Below are positions 1 through 9,556 of a stretch of DNA of 32,131 nucleotides, piece after piece (position 1 is the stretch's first letter; each line of letters opens with the position of its first letter). Position numbers and translations under genes: made by a program. The stretch is from Synechococcus sp. SB0668_bin_13 (GTDB lineage Bacteria; Cyanobacteriota; Cyanobacteriia; PCC-6307; Cyanobiaceae). The notes under the pieces were generated by a model. The model was not told the DNA's origin. It saw nothing but the letters and a program-made list of their open reading frames with translations, and did no database searches. The stretch spans positions 1-32,131 of the forward strand of contig VXWH01000020.1 of the NCBI GenBank assembly GCA_009836025.1. Direction: 5' to 3'.

Positions 1-596
1 ATGCCGGGGGTGACCAGGGCCATGGTGGGCTGCTGCCGGTGGAGCCGGGCGGCATCCCGGGGGGCGCAGACGCAGCCGCACAGACCGGCCCGGGCCGCCA
101 GTTGGGCCAGGCGCTCCACATGGGCTGACAGGGGATCTGCAACGGCCAGTTGCTGGCGGAAGGGCTGGGGTCGCCAACTGGTGAGAACCGTGACCGCCAG
201 CAGCAGGGGGGGCGGCAGACCAGCGGCGGCGGCGGCCTCGGAAGCAGCGTGCTGGGCCATGGCCATGGCCGCCGTGCCTGCACTGGCATGAACCGTGAGC
301 AGGCCGGCCCCAAGCACGGCGGCGCGGCGGCAGGCCCCAGCCATGGTGGCGGGAATGTCGTGAAACTTGAGATCCAGAAACACCTGAAGGCCACGGCGGC
401 GCAGTTGGGTCACAATGCCGGGCCCCGCGCTGATGAACAGCTCCAGGCCCACCTTCACCCAGCGCAATCCGGAAATTCCCTCCGCCAGCGCCATGGCCCC
501 ATCCCCGTCACAGCCATCCAGCGCCACAATGAGCCGCTCCTCCGGGGTTGTGGGCAAGAAGGCCTGAAGATCGGCTGTGTTGTCCATGGTGCCCAT
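1..596 (-). CDS. pyrF: Orotidine 5'-phosphate decarboxylase, 3' end truncated by the window edge
   Basis: My minus-strand translation from ATG at 596 gives [82 protein letters not shown]. It contains the OMP decarboxylase DLKFHDIP motif. The start overlaps the tyrS stop (TGATG). Confidence 0.93.
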   Translation of the reverse strand, partial: MGTMDNTADLQAFLPTTPEERLIVALDGCDGDGAMALAEGISGLRWVKVGLELFISAGPGIVTQLRRRGLQVFLDLKFHDIPATMAGACRRAAVLGAGLLTVHASAGTAAMAMAQHAASEAAAAAGLPPPLLLAVTVLTSWRPQPFRQQLAVADPLSAHVERLAQLAARAGLCGCVCAPRDAARLHRQQPTMALVTPG

Positions 597-1831
597 CAGG
601 CAACCAGACGGCAGAAGGTCTTTTTTCCAAGCTGGAGCACCTTCCCCTCCAGGGTCTCCCTGGCGAAAGCTGCTTTGGGATCCATGATTTTCTCCCCGTC
701 AAGGCGCAGGGCGCCCCCCTGAATGCGGCGGCGGGCTTCGCTGGTGCTGTTGACCCCTGCCCTGGTTTTGAAGACCCCATGCAGCAGTTGATAGGCCGGA
801 ATGGGTGTTGACCAGTCCCAGATGGACTCCAGGTGGGCTTCGGGCACCTGGGCCTGGGGGGAGGCGCTGGATTGGGGTGTCATCACCAAGGCGGTAGCGG
901 CGGTCTGGGCCCGCTGCGCGGCCTCTCTGCCATGGAGAGAGGCTGTCACCTCCAGGGCCATGGCCTTTTGGCGCTGGCGGGGATCCTCGGGCATGGCCGC
1001 CGGATCCAGGTCCGTGAGCAGGGTAATGTAGTCGCCCACCACGGCATCCGCCACCTTCTCCAGCTTGGAGTAGGTAGTGAGGGGATCCTCCTGGAGGCCG
1101 ATGGTGTTGCCCAGGCTCTTGCTCATCTTTTGCACCCCGTCAATGCCTGTGAGGATGGGCATCAGCAGCCCGAATTGCGGCGGTTGACCAAAATGACGTT
1201 GCAGATCCCGCCCCATGGCCACGTTGAATTTCTGATCCGTCCCCCCCAGTTCCACGTCCGCCTTCACCATCACGGAGTCGTAGCCCTGGAGGAGGGGGTA
1301 GAGAAACTCATGGAGGGCAATGGGAGTCCCCTGCCCATAGCGCTGGGCAAAGTCCTCCTTGGCCAGCATTTGCCCCACGGTTGTGGTGCCCAGCAACCCG
1401 ATCACCTGGGTGAGATCCAGCTTGGCCAGCCATGTGCTGTTGCGCTGAATCTCCAGCCGTCCCGGCGTCACGAAATCCAGAATCGGGCGCAACTGCTCCA
1501 GGTAGGTGCGGGCGTTCTCCTCCACCTCCTGGGCGCCGAGTTGAGGTCGGGTGGCTGATTTGCCGGTGGGGTCCCCGATCCGGGCGGTAAAATCCCCGAT
1601 GATCACAACCGCAGTGTGGCCAGCGTCCTGAAAGGCCCGCAGCTTGCGGTAGAGGATGGTGTGCCCCAGGTGAATGGAGTTGGCGGTGGGATCAATGCCC
1701 AGCTTCACCCGCAGGGGGCGATTGGCCTGCTGTGCAGCAGCCAGCCGGGCCGACAGGCTCTGGTTCCGGTGATCGGCAGCATGGGGGAACAGGTCCGCCA
1801 GACCCCGTTCCAACCAACTGGGGAGTTTCAT
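596..1831 (-). CDS. tyrS: Tyrosine--tRNA ligase
   Basis: 411 aa ORF with HLGH (class I HIGH-like) and KMSKS motifs, the Tyr[10 protein letters not shown] motif and a C-terminal S4-like region. Confidence 0.97.
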   Translation of the reverse strand: MKLPSWLERGLADLFPHAADHRNQSLSARLAAAQQANRPLRVKLGIDPTANSIHLGHTILYRKLRAFQDAGHTAVVIIGDFTARIGDPTGKSATRPQLGAQEVEENARTYLEQLRPILDFVTPGRLEIQRNSTWLAKLDLTQVIGLLGTTTVGQMLAKEDFAQRYGQGTPIALHEFLYPLLQGYDSVMVKADVELGGTDQKFNVAMGRDLQRHFGQPPQFGLLMPILTGIDGVQKMSKSLGNTIGLQEDPLTTYSKLEKVADAVVGDYITLLTDLDPAAMPEDPRQRQKAMALEVTASLHGREAAQRAQTAATALVMTPQSSASPQAQVPEAHLESIWDWSTPIPAYQLLHGVFKTRAGVNSTSEARRRIQGGALRLDGEKIMDPKAAFARETLEGKVLQLGKKTFCRLVA

Positions 1832-1883
1832 CCAGTGCAGTGTGGCCAGGCTGGATGGTAGACTGCCGCCTCAGCCAACTGCC

Positions 1884-2204
1884 TCAACCCATGGTGGTTT
1901 GGCGGCGCATCTGCTCCAGGGTGCGCTTCATCTGATCAAACATTTGGTCCAGGGTAATGCCCAGCGGTCCCAGTTGGGTCTTCAGTTGCTCGACCGTCAT
2001 GCGGGCCTGGAAGTCGTCGGAGAGTTCAAAACGCTTCATGAAGATCCGGTAACGCTCCATGAGCGCCTCCATCTGGGCAATGAAAAGCCTTTTGCCTTCC
2101 CGGTCAAACTTGCCGTAGTCACTGCCAAGGCGCATGAGTTGCTGGTAGTCCTCAAAGAGGCGCTTCGACTCCTGCTGAACAATTTCCGACTCGAAGAAGC
2201 TCAT
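1884..2204 (-). CDS. DUF1825 family cyanobacterial protein
   Basis: MSFFESEIVQQESKRLFEDYQQLMRLGSDYGKFDREGKRLFIAQMEALMERYRIFMKRFELSDDFQARMTVEQLKTQLG... The ATG at 2204 is preferred to the longer ORF start at 2351. Confidence 0.85.
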   Translation of the reverse strand: MSFFESEIVQQESKRLFEDYQQLMRLGSDYGKFDREGKRLFIAQMEALMERYRIFMKRFELSDDFQARMTVEQLKTQLGPLGITLDQMFDQMKRTLEQMRRQTTMG

Positions 2205-2322
2205 GGCCTGGCTGTGTGAAGGAACCCTGATGTCTTCCAATTGTCGCCATGAACACCTGCCTTTGGGCTTGCCGTTGTTGGGGTGTTTGCCACACTTGGG
2301 CGTCCTTGGCGATGCGCAATTG

Positions 2323-3021
2323 ATGGCAAAGAGGCACTGGCTTGATCCCATCGCTCGTCGTCTCCTTCAGGCTACGGGTCACTTGCCGCAGGATCCCGTG
2401 GCCGCCCCGCCGCCTGGGCCGGATGGCCATGGGGACGTTGTGGAGTTGGAATTGCTGTCTCTAAAACTTCACCAAAATCCATGGTTGCCCCTGCCGGACG
2501 AGGCCAGCGTGCAACGTGCGGCCCAGTTGGGCGTCCAGTTGGACGTGAACCGGGACCCCGCGTCCCAATGGCGCCGGCTGCCAGGCATGCGGTGGCAATG
2601 GATTGACCAACTGCTGCAACTCCAACGCCAGGGGACCCACATTCACGACCTGGCGGAGTTGGAGAAACGGCTGGGGGTGCCGCCAACCTTGCTGAGGCTC
2701 TGGCAGCCGGTTCTGGTGTTCCGCCTCCGTGGGGATCGCCCACGGCTGCCCCCGTTGGTTGATGTGAATGGAGCCGGTAGACAGCAGTTGTCCGGCTTGT
2801 CCGGCTTGAATGGGGTCCAGGTGGCCTCGCTGCTGCGGGAGCGTCAGCGGGGGCGGTTTTGCAGCATGGCGGACCTGCAAGACCGTTTGCGGCTCCCGGA
2901 TTCGGTGATGGCGCTCTTGGCGGGGCAACTCCACTGTGGCCGCGGCCCGGTCCCGCCGGACCTCCCCAGGCGGGCATTCAACCTGAACCCATCCGTTCTC
3001 CCTGTCTCAGCCAAGATGTGA
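2323..3021 (+). CDS. Helix-hairpin-helix domain protein
   Basis: Downstream ATG in the 2203..3021 ORF. The C-terminal half PLVDVNGAGRQQLSGLSGLNGVQVASLLRERQRGRFCSMADLQDRLRLP fits a ComEA-like HhH pattern. Confidence 0.75.
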   Translation: MAKRHWLDPIARRLLQATGHLPQDPVAAPPPGPDGHGDVVELELLSLKLHQNPWLPLPDEASVQRAAQLGVQLDVNRDPASQWRRLPGMRWQWIDQLLQLQRQGTHIHDLAELEKRLGVPPTLLRLWQPVLVFRLRGDRPRLPPLVDVNGAGRQQLSGLSGLNGVQVASLLRERQRGRFCSMADLQDRLRLPDSVMALLAGQLHCGRGPVPPDLPRRAFNLNPSVLPVSAKM

Positions 3022-3593
3022 CCCAGCCAGCCCTGTTCCCCACAGGGGACGACAGCCGCCTCATCGGTGGTCACCTTCATCTGCGCCGGGATCAACTCCA
3101 GCACTGGCAAGCTCGCGTGGCCGGCCACCAGCAGGCTGCCCGCCTTGGGGGAAGCGGCTGCCAGGGGGAGTTGTTTGCCGCTGACCAGGCTTCCCCGCTG
3201 CCCTGTGGCATTGATCCCTTCCTGCTGCTGCCCCAGCCGCTGAATTTCTGGCGCTGGCCGGTGCCCCCCAACGAAGGGGCTGCCCATTATTTTGTCATTG
3301 ACGACGCCGGCCACCTGCCCCATTCCCTGCTGCTGTACGCGGGAGAAACCGGTCAGGCGGACCAGCGCTGGAAGGGTAGCCATGACTGCAAGGCCTACCT
3401 GGCCAGCTATCTGCAAGCGCTGCAGACGGTGGGTCTTGCCGCCGCCGTCTCGGTGCGGTTCTGGTGTGACGCCCCATTACAACGGACAGCACGCCGCGCC
3501 CAGGAGACGCAGCTTATCCACTACTGGCAACCCCCGTTCAACCGGGAAACACAGGGGCGCTGGCGTACGCCGTTCACCGCGCTGGCGGATTGA
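3018..3593 (+). CDS. GIY-YIG-like nuclease domain protein
   Basis: GTG at 3018 overlaps the upstream TGA (GTGA). The core HSLLLYAGETGQADQRWKGSHDCKAYLASY...QETQLIHYWQPPFN shows GIY-YIG-type spacing with Arg, Glu and Asn. Confidence 0.7.
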   Translation: MTQPALFPTGDDSRLIGGHLHLRRDQLQHWQARVAGHQQAARLGGSGCQGELFAADQASPLPCGIDPFLLLPQPLNFWRWPVPPNEGAAHYFVIDDAGHLPHSLLLYAGETGQADQRWKGSHDCKAYLASYLQALQTVGLAAAVSVRFWCDAPLQRTARRAQETQLIHYWQPPFNRETQGRWRTPFTALAD

Positions 3594-3789
3594 GGGTTGT
3601 TTCCGCCTGCTTGCTACTACCCGAATTCCGGATCAGGAGATCGGAGGGAAACCAATCCCTGGTTCCCGTGGATTCCTCCGCGGGGGCTCACCGTAGGGTC
3701 CGCCGGGGAGCATCCACAGGCCAGTACGATGACCTTCTGTAGAAGCGCATTCCACGTTGGGTTTCCGATTCGTGCATAGGGCGGACCGG

Positions 3790-5881
3790 CAGTTGGGCAA
3801 CAGGTCGATGCCCGACCACCGATCCAGGTCAGCGGCTGTGCGGTTCTGGAGGTACTCGATGGATGCCGTGCCGGTGAGTAGTATTGGGATCGAATGTCGT
3901 CATGGTCAGAATGTCCTCACTGCTGTTGTCGGTCGGCTCGGTAGATACCCGCGACATGATTCGATATGACCGTGCCCAGAATAGTGTGGTGGTCAGGGTA
4001 TTTCGCGTTTTTCCATGAGGGATTACCGTGGGTCACATCCTGAAACGTGCCCGTTGACCATCCTGGACGAACGACGGCGACTCCAGGTGTCCAACGCTTC
4101 GGTGCGGGCGCCGTTGCGCAGGTAAGTGATCCCGGCACTCAACGTCGCAGCATCGAAGTCCGCCGTGAGGGTGATTTGCGGGGCTGACAAATCGCTGTGT
4201 TTCGGATTGATGACGCCGTTTACGTTCCCGGTCCACGTTGCGGACCAGCCAGCATGGGCGTGGGGCGCATCCGTGGACGGAATGTGTCCTGCTTCACGTA
4301 TGCGTAATGGACACCGTGGACGGTGATACCGCCGGGGTGAGCCTGCTGTCTGGTCAGCCAAGAGACTGCGGATCAGGGATGGCGGCGATGGCCTGCTGCG
4401 TAGCGAGGGGGAGGTCGTCCCAGGGTCCCCACGATCTCGGTCTCAGGCTCGGGTTCTGCGCTGACTCTGGAACGGCTGGCAGGTCAAAGCCCGGACAGGT
4501 GTTGCCGGAGCATCTGGCGGCTCCATAGGTGCCGAAGAAACGCGGGTGATTGATGTATCCGGCGATAGGAGAGGCAGGATCGACGACATTCTGTGAGGCG
4601 CAGGATGCATTATTGCCGTTGGCGCACGTAGCGTAAACGATACCAGACAACCCTTGCCCCTCGAAGCTCTGGTTGCCGGTAGCACTGAGAGGTACGCCGT
4701 TCCATCTGACTACCACTTCGCGCATCTCTGCGTCCAGACTGGTGGCGTCGTCCGCGTAGTCACCGAATGTTGGGTTGGTTGGTTGATTTGTCTGTTCAAG
4801 CGCTTGGTTCGTTGCATGATACTCCATGACAAAGGTAGGAGCGTGGGTCAAATTGCCAGATGGCACGGATCGAATGTCACCGGCCAGTCTACGGGCGGTC
4901 AGCTCCTCATCCAGGTAGTTCTTGTCGAAGTTGAGGGTCAGACTGATACGCGGGCCGCCGTAACCGTACTCATCAATTGTCAGCGTCGTTGGATCGTCTT
5001 TATTTCTATATATTGTGCCAAACAAATCAAGTCTGAATATACCTTGGGCGTCGCCCTTATATGTAGCGGTGCCGGTGGAGGTGTGGAGGAAGCCGGCATA
5101 AGCGCAGCCATCGCAGATGCCCAGTGCAGTTTCCATGTCATCTGCGCCCGGGTCTGGTAATGCTTGCTACAGCAGCTTGCGTTCCCGCCTGCAGATGGCT
5201 CCATGGGCCCCATCCGCGCTTCCCAACGTATGCGTCTATCCCGCTCTCCACTAGGACTACCTGCCTACGGATGAGCAACCATAGCGGTTGTTCCTCACGT
5301 CTGAAGATCCACATGTACGGGTGGTATCGGCTTTCGCGTTCTGATAACCGTCGCTCCCAATGTTTTGCGCATACCCGCCTCCCGGGTTGAACCAGGCCGG
5401 ACGGGGCGTGGTGGGCGGGGTAAACCAAATGGGCTACACGGGATCGTCCGGATCGTTGCTCAACACCACAAGCTGATCCTCGCTGGGCGGCGGGTCGTCC
5501 AGGGAAGAGAAGTCGAACTCCGGCTCCGGCGGCGGATCGTTCTGAACAACCGGCGCGTCCTCGACCGCCTCCGCCTCCGTGAGCGCCGTCAACGCCCCGT
5601 GAACCGCCTTCCAGGTCGTGTACATGCGGTCGCCGGAGTGGCCCCCCCTACCACGAGGCAGTGACCCGCGCCAGCAAGGGGTCGGACACCTGGCCCGTTG
5701 TCAGCGCGTCCCGGATCTCCGTCCAGTAGGCCAGCTTCTGGGTGCGCATGGCGGAGGGCTTACGGCTCTCCCAGAAGGCCACCACCGCCGCCACGTCGTC
5801 CGTCACGTCCGCAGCAACAAGTCCAGCGCCCACCACGCAGGCAGCAGCAAGCAGTGCCACGCAACTCCTCGTTGGGTTCAT
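3790..5881 (-). pseudogene. Decayed secreted/surface protein gene with several frame changes and in-frame stops
   Basis: Protein-like fragments run colinearly on the minus strand: signal-peptide-like MNPTRSCVALLAAACVVGAGLVAADV (5881..5648), MYTTWKAVHGALTALTEAEAVEDAPVV... (5625..5434), PIWFTPPTTPRPAWFNPGGGYAQNIGSDGYQNAKADTT after a TAG in the same frame, the 260 aa block 5136..4354, and 4361..4023 in another frame (GWSATWTGNVNGVINPKHSDLSAPQITLTADFDAATLSAGITY). The downstream limit is approximate. Confidence 0.6.
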
Positions 5882-6541
5882 CCTGCCCTCCCTGGACCTC
5901 TAGTCCATGGATAGGACGGATCAGAGCGCCGGGCCACCCTTCTATGAAGGTATGTAGCCTACGCTACACTTACCCCTCTCCGATTGTACATCGGAGATTT
6001 TCATTAGCAGCCGGGCTGGCACTGCAAGGGCCGTAGGCCGGCTTGGCTTCCCATTCCGCTGCTCAGTGCCGGTGGGGCCGGCAGGGCATCCATGCCCCCG
6101 CTGACCCGACGCCCTGGGATGTCCTGGGCACTGCTGCCGCAGCCCGGATCAGGACAGGCCGGCACCCACCTCCATCCGCAGCCGCTTTCCCCTCATGGAT
6201 ACCTGACAAGCCTGTCCTTATCACGGTTCCGATGGTTGCCACACTGCTGGCAGGCCAAGCCGGCAACACCGGACCTCCCACCCCTGAACCTCACCTAGCC
6301 TCACCCGTGTACCGTGACCATCAACGTACCCTGCACCATTGCGCCATGCCCACCCTTCCCCACGGCCTGACGCAATGAAGGAGATGGACAACGATCAAGA
6401 CAGGCTGTTTGATGATGGTGATCCTGGAGGGTTAGAGGATGCCCCTTCCCCGCTTCCGTAAGAATAAGCTCCGCAAGAATGACGAGAAAGGAGTGCAACC
6501 AGAAGAGGTGCAGCGAAAAGAAATGCGGGAATACAATTGAT

Positions 6542-7408
6542 TCAATAATTAATGGATTGGTGGGCTGCGTCAATGGCAGCCCGCTGTTGGGACGTCAGGG
6601 TAGGATAAGACAAGTTCATTGCGTCCAGAGTTTCTACAATGATCTTCATCACCACCAAACGACCAAATCTTTTCCGATTCATAGGAATGCAATACCATGG
6701 TGCATGGACACTTGAGGTTTTACATAGCATCTTTTCAAATGCCTTTTGGTACTCATCCCAAGAGTCACGCTCCCTCAGATCTGATGGGGAAAACTTCCAA
6801 TTTCTGGATGGCTGATTCAGTCTCTTCAGAAATCGTCTCCGTTGTTCTTCTTTGGAGATGTTCAGAAAGAATTTGACAACTCGAATGCCGTTATTCGTCA
6901 GATGCCGTTCAAAGGCATTGATGTCGTCATAGCGCCATTTCCATAGACTATCGCCCAGGAGATTTGGAGGAAGACGTTGTTGACCAATAAGGTCACGCAC
7001 TTTCACGACCAATACCTCTTCATAGTATGAACGGTTGAAAATACCAATGAAACCACGTGCGGGAACACGTGAGGAGTAGCGCCATAGCCAGTTATGACTC
7101 AACTCTTCCACAGAAGGTTGCTTGAAACTGTACACCTTGACACCCTGGGGATTTACTCCACTCATGACATGTTTGATGGTGCTGTCTTTCCCGGCTGCAT
7201 CAGTGGCTTGAAACAGGATTAGCAAACCATGGCGGCCGTCAGCGTAAAGTATATTCTGGAGTTCAGCCAGCCGCTCAACCCCTTCACGGGTCAACTGCTC
7301 AGCCTGCAACTTGCTTAACCCATTGTCCTTGGTTTCTGGGTCTTGAGTTGACAAATCGAATCGACCGTTGATCGGTACGCGGTAAGCTTCAGTGTCGATC
7401 CAGTCCAT
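6542..7408 (-). CDS. ppk2: PPK2 family polyphosphate kinase
   Basis: 288 aa from the second Met. Contains GLLILFQATDAAGKDSTIKHVMSGVNPQGVKVYSFKQPS (PPK2 Walker A) and GIFNRSYYEEVLVVKV. Confidence 0.93.
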   Translation of the reverse strand: MDWIDTEAYRVPINGRFDLSTQDPETKDNGLSKLQAEQLTREGVERLAELQNILYADGRHGLLILFQATDAAGKDSTIKHVMSGVNPQGVKVYSFKQPSVEELSHNWLWRYSSRVPARGFIGIFNRSYYEEVLVVKVRDLIGQQRLPPNLLGDSLWKWRYDDINAFERHLTNNGIRVVKFFLNISKEEQRRRFLKRLNQPSRNWKFSPSDLRERDSWDEYQKAFEKMLCKTSSVHAPWYCIPMNRKRFGRLVVMKIIVETLDAMNLSYPTLTSQQRAAIDAAHQSINY

Positions 7409-7779
7409 CACTGTGGGTCAAAGCCATGGCTACCCACAGCTTACAACACAACTCCACGATCCACAACCCCACTGCCCAGGGGTGGCAGTGGGCACAAGCA
7501 GGCGGGCAATGGCGCGTGCGTGAGCCGCGGAAGCATCTTAACCCCACTCCAGCCAGTGGGGACTTGGCTCCAGCACATGGAAGGGACCAGGGGGGATACA
7601 TGGGTGGAGCCGGAGACAATGGCCTGGCGGGAATGGCGTAGCCGGGAAAGCTGCCACCGGTAAAAAGTCGTCTGCCCGGTTCGTGTGCTGGGACTATGGG
7701 GGAGTTGAGAATCATTGTTTTGTCCAGCACCTGCTCAGGAAAGAAAATGCTGAAAACATCAAAATAGGTCCCTCGCATT

Positions 7780-7799
7780 ATTCCCGCGAAAGCGGGAAT
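7780..7799. repeat. Perfect inverted-repeat hairpin ATTCCCGC-GAAA-GCGGGAAT
   Basis: 8 bp perfect stem with a GAAA loop, read directly. It resembles short dispersed intergenic palindromes. Confidence 0.8.
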
Positions 7800-7900
7800 G
7801 ACAGTGGGCAGTTGAGATGCTTCTGAGTGCTTCAGTTTCTCGCTGGACAGTCATCCCAATTCCCTGCAGTGGATGGTTCCCAGGCAGTTTTTCCGCGCCA

Positions 7901-8494
7901 TCACATGCGGGCCATGGTCACCCGTTCTGGCTGGTTGTGATACTTGCCGTTTCTGGCCGCATAGCTGGTTTCGCAGGGCTCCCCTTCCAGAAACAACAAC
8001 TGGCAGATCCCCTCACCGGCGTAGATGCGGCAGTCGGCTCCGGAGCTGTTGCTGAACTCCAACGTCAGGTGGCCTTCCCAACTGGCTTCGGCAGGGGTGG
8101 CATTCAGGATGATTCCCATGCGTGCATACGTACTCTTGCCGAGACAGATCACGGTGATGTGACCCGGCACTTTGAGATTTTCCAGAGCCACCCCCAGGCC
8201 GTAGGAATGGGCCGGCAAGATGAAATAGTCGCCGTCCTCGTCGTGGTGCAGGTCGGTGGGCTCCAGGTTGGCCGGGTTGAACCGCTTGGGGTTCATCACC
8301 GTACCCGGCACATGGCGGAACACCAGAAACTCTTGTGGGGAAAGACGCAGGTCATACCCAAAGGAAGAGCAGCCAAAGCTGAGCACGGGCTGTTGCCGGC
8401 CCCCATCGTCCAAGTGGCGCACCAGACGAGATTGGAAGGGGTCGATCATGCCGAGGCGGGCCTGATCCCGGATCCAGGAGTCGTTCTTCAGCAT
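7901..8494 (-). CDS. dcd: dCTP deaminase
   Basis: MLKNDSWIRDQARLGMIDPFQ...SSFGYDLRL...GKSTYARMGIILNATPAEASWEGHLTLEFSNSS. The Dcd motif is clear; start chosen by family alignment. Confidence 0.95.
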   Translation of the reverse strand: MLKNDSWIRDQARLGMIDPFQSRLVRHLDDGGRQQPVLSFGCSSFGYDLRLSPQEFLVFRHVPGTVMNPKRFNPANLEPTDLHHDEDGDYFILPAHSYGLGVALENLKVPGHITVICLGKSTYARMGIILNATPAEASWEGHLTLEFSNSSGADCRIYAGEGICQLLFLEGEPCETSYAARNGKYHNQPERVTMARM

Positions 8495-8569
8495 CGGGCG
8501 AGCAGGGTGGAAAACAGATGCGGCAGGCATCAACGGTGACCCCATTGCAGTGGAGCCAGCCCTTCCAGA

Positions 8570-9223
8570 TCACCGCATACTCAGTGGGATGTAGCTGGTG
8601 GGATCCGGTCGGTGGAGAGACCCGCCGGAGGAATGACGACAGCGGAGCCGCGTCACCTGGTTGGCCATGTCCAGAATAGCCTCGGACATGGCTGAGCCAA
8701 TCAGCGTCAAATCCAACGAAGCGGGACGCTGCCGCAGGGCCTTGAGCACATGGTCCTCCTCCAGCAGGCCAAACTCCAGGGCTAAGCCCACCTCATCCAG
8801 CACCATCAAATCCAGCACACCGGACAAAAGCTGCCGGCGAGATGCTGCCCAGACAGCGTTGACGGCCCGATGATGCTGTGGGGTAATGGCGGCGGGATCC
8901 ACCAGGCAGCAGTCAATCGCTGGACGGATCCATTCCAGGCTGCCGCAGAGCCTTGTTGCCTGTTCCGGGCCTTGATTGATACCACCGCTGAGGAACTGGG
9001 CAATCATGACCCGACTACCCTGGCCTGCCACCCGGATCGCCTGGCTCAACACGTCGTTACAGGATCCCCGGAAGGGAGCAACAGTCACCTGAAAGAGGCC
9101 GTCGGCCTGGGCAAAGCGGTCGGTAGTTCCGTGGTTACGCACCGGTGAACCCAGACGGTGAGTGCCGTTGAGGGGGTGGCGTCCTGTAGCAGGAGCATTG
9201 TTGCCCAAAGGCGTGTTAACCAT
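8570..9223 (-). CDS. CobO/BtuR-like cob(I)alamin adenosyltransferase family protein with a non-canonical P-loop
   Basis: GQGSRVMIAQFLSGGINQGPE and VLDLMVLDEVGLALEFGLLEEDHVLKALRQRPASLDLTLIG resemble CobO-type P-loop proteins. Start MVNTPLGN at 9223. Confidence 0.72.
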   Translation of the reverse strand: MVNTPLGNNAPATGRHPLNGTHRLGSPVRNHGTTDRFAQADGLFQVTVAPFRGSCNDVLSQAIRVAGQGSRVMIAQFLSGGINQGPEQATRLCGSLEWIRPAIDCCLVDPAAITPQHHRAVNAVWAASRRQLLSGVLDLMVLDEVGLALEFGLLEEDHVLKALRQRPASLDLTLIGSAMSEAILDMANQVTRLRCRHSSGGSLHRPDPTSYIPLSMR

Positions 9224-9556
9224 GCAGGTAAGGCCTGAAAAAGGGGAAGGTTCCGCAGACGGGCAGAACAAGCCTGAACTCTGAATGTAGCGCTACTTGG
9301 CGGTCAAGTAGCTTTTGAGACACCAGGGGTAGTGTAGTTGATATGTTCTATCCACTTCAGGAAGGTGGCCGCCCCACAAGGCGTCTGGGGTGGAGAGGAC
9401 GGGGGAAAGGGGAGATTTGGTGTCGCTGGCTACAAATGGACCGGTGGGGGCGTTTCTAGGGTTATGTCTCATATCTTATGCACAAGTAGTGACGGCTCTG
9501 AGCATGGGCAAGCATGGATCCTCCGTGAGCACCGCGCCTCTGTCCTCACTTTGGCC

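Noticed and set aside
3646-3668. Hairpin GGGAAACCA-ATCCC-TGGTTCCC after the GIY-YIG gene
   Set aside because: Possible terminator, but the stem has a bulge and no T-run follows; too weak to annotate.
6000-6470. Coding genes in the spacer upstream of ppk2 (for example ORF 6043..6378)
   Set aside because: The translations are low-complexity, Pro/Ala-rich and overlap in several frames with no recognisable domain; left unannotated.
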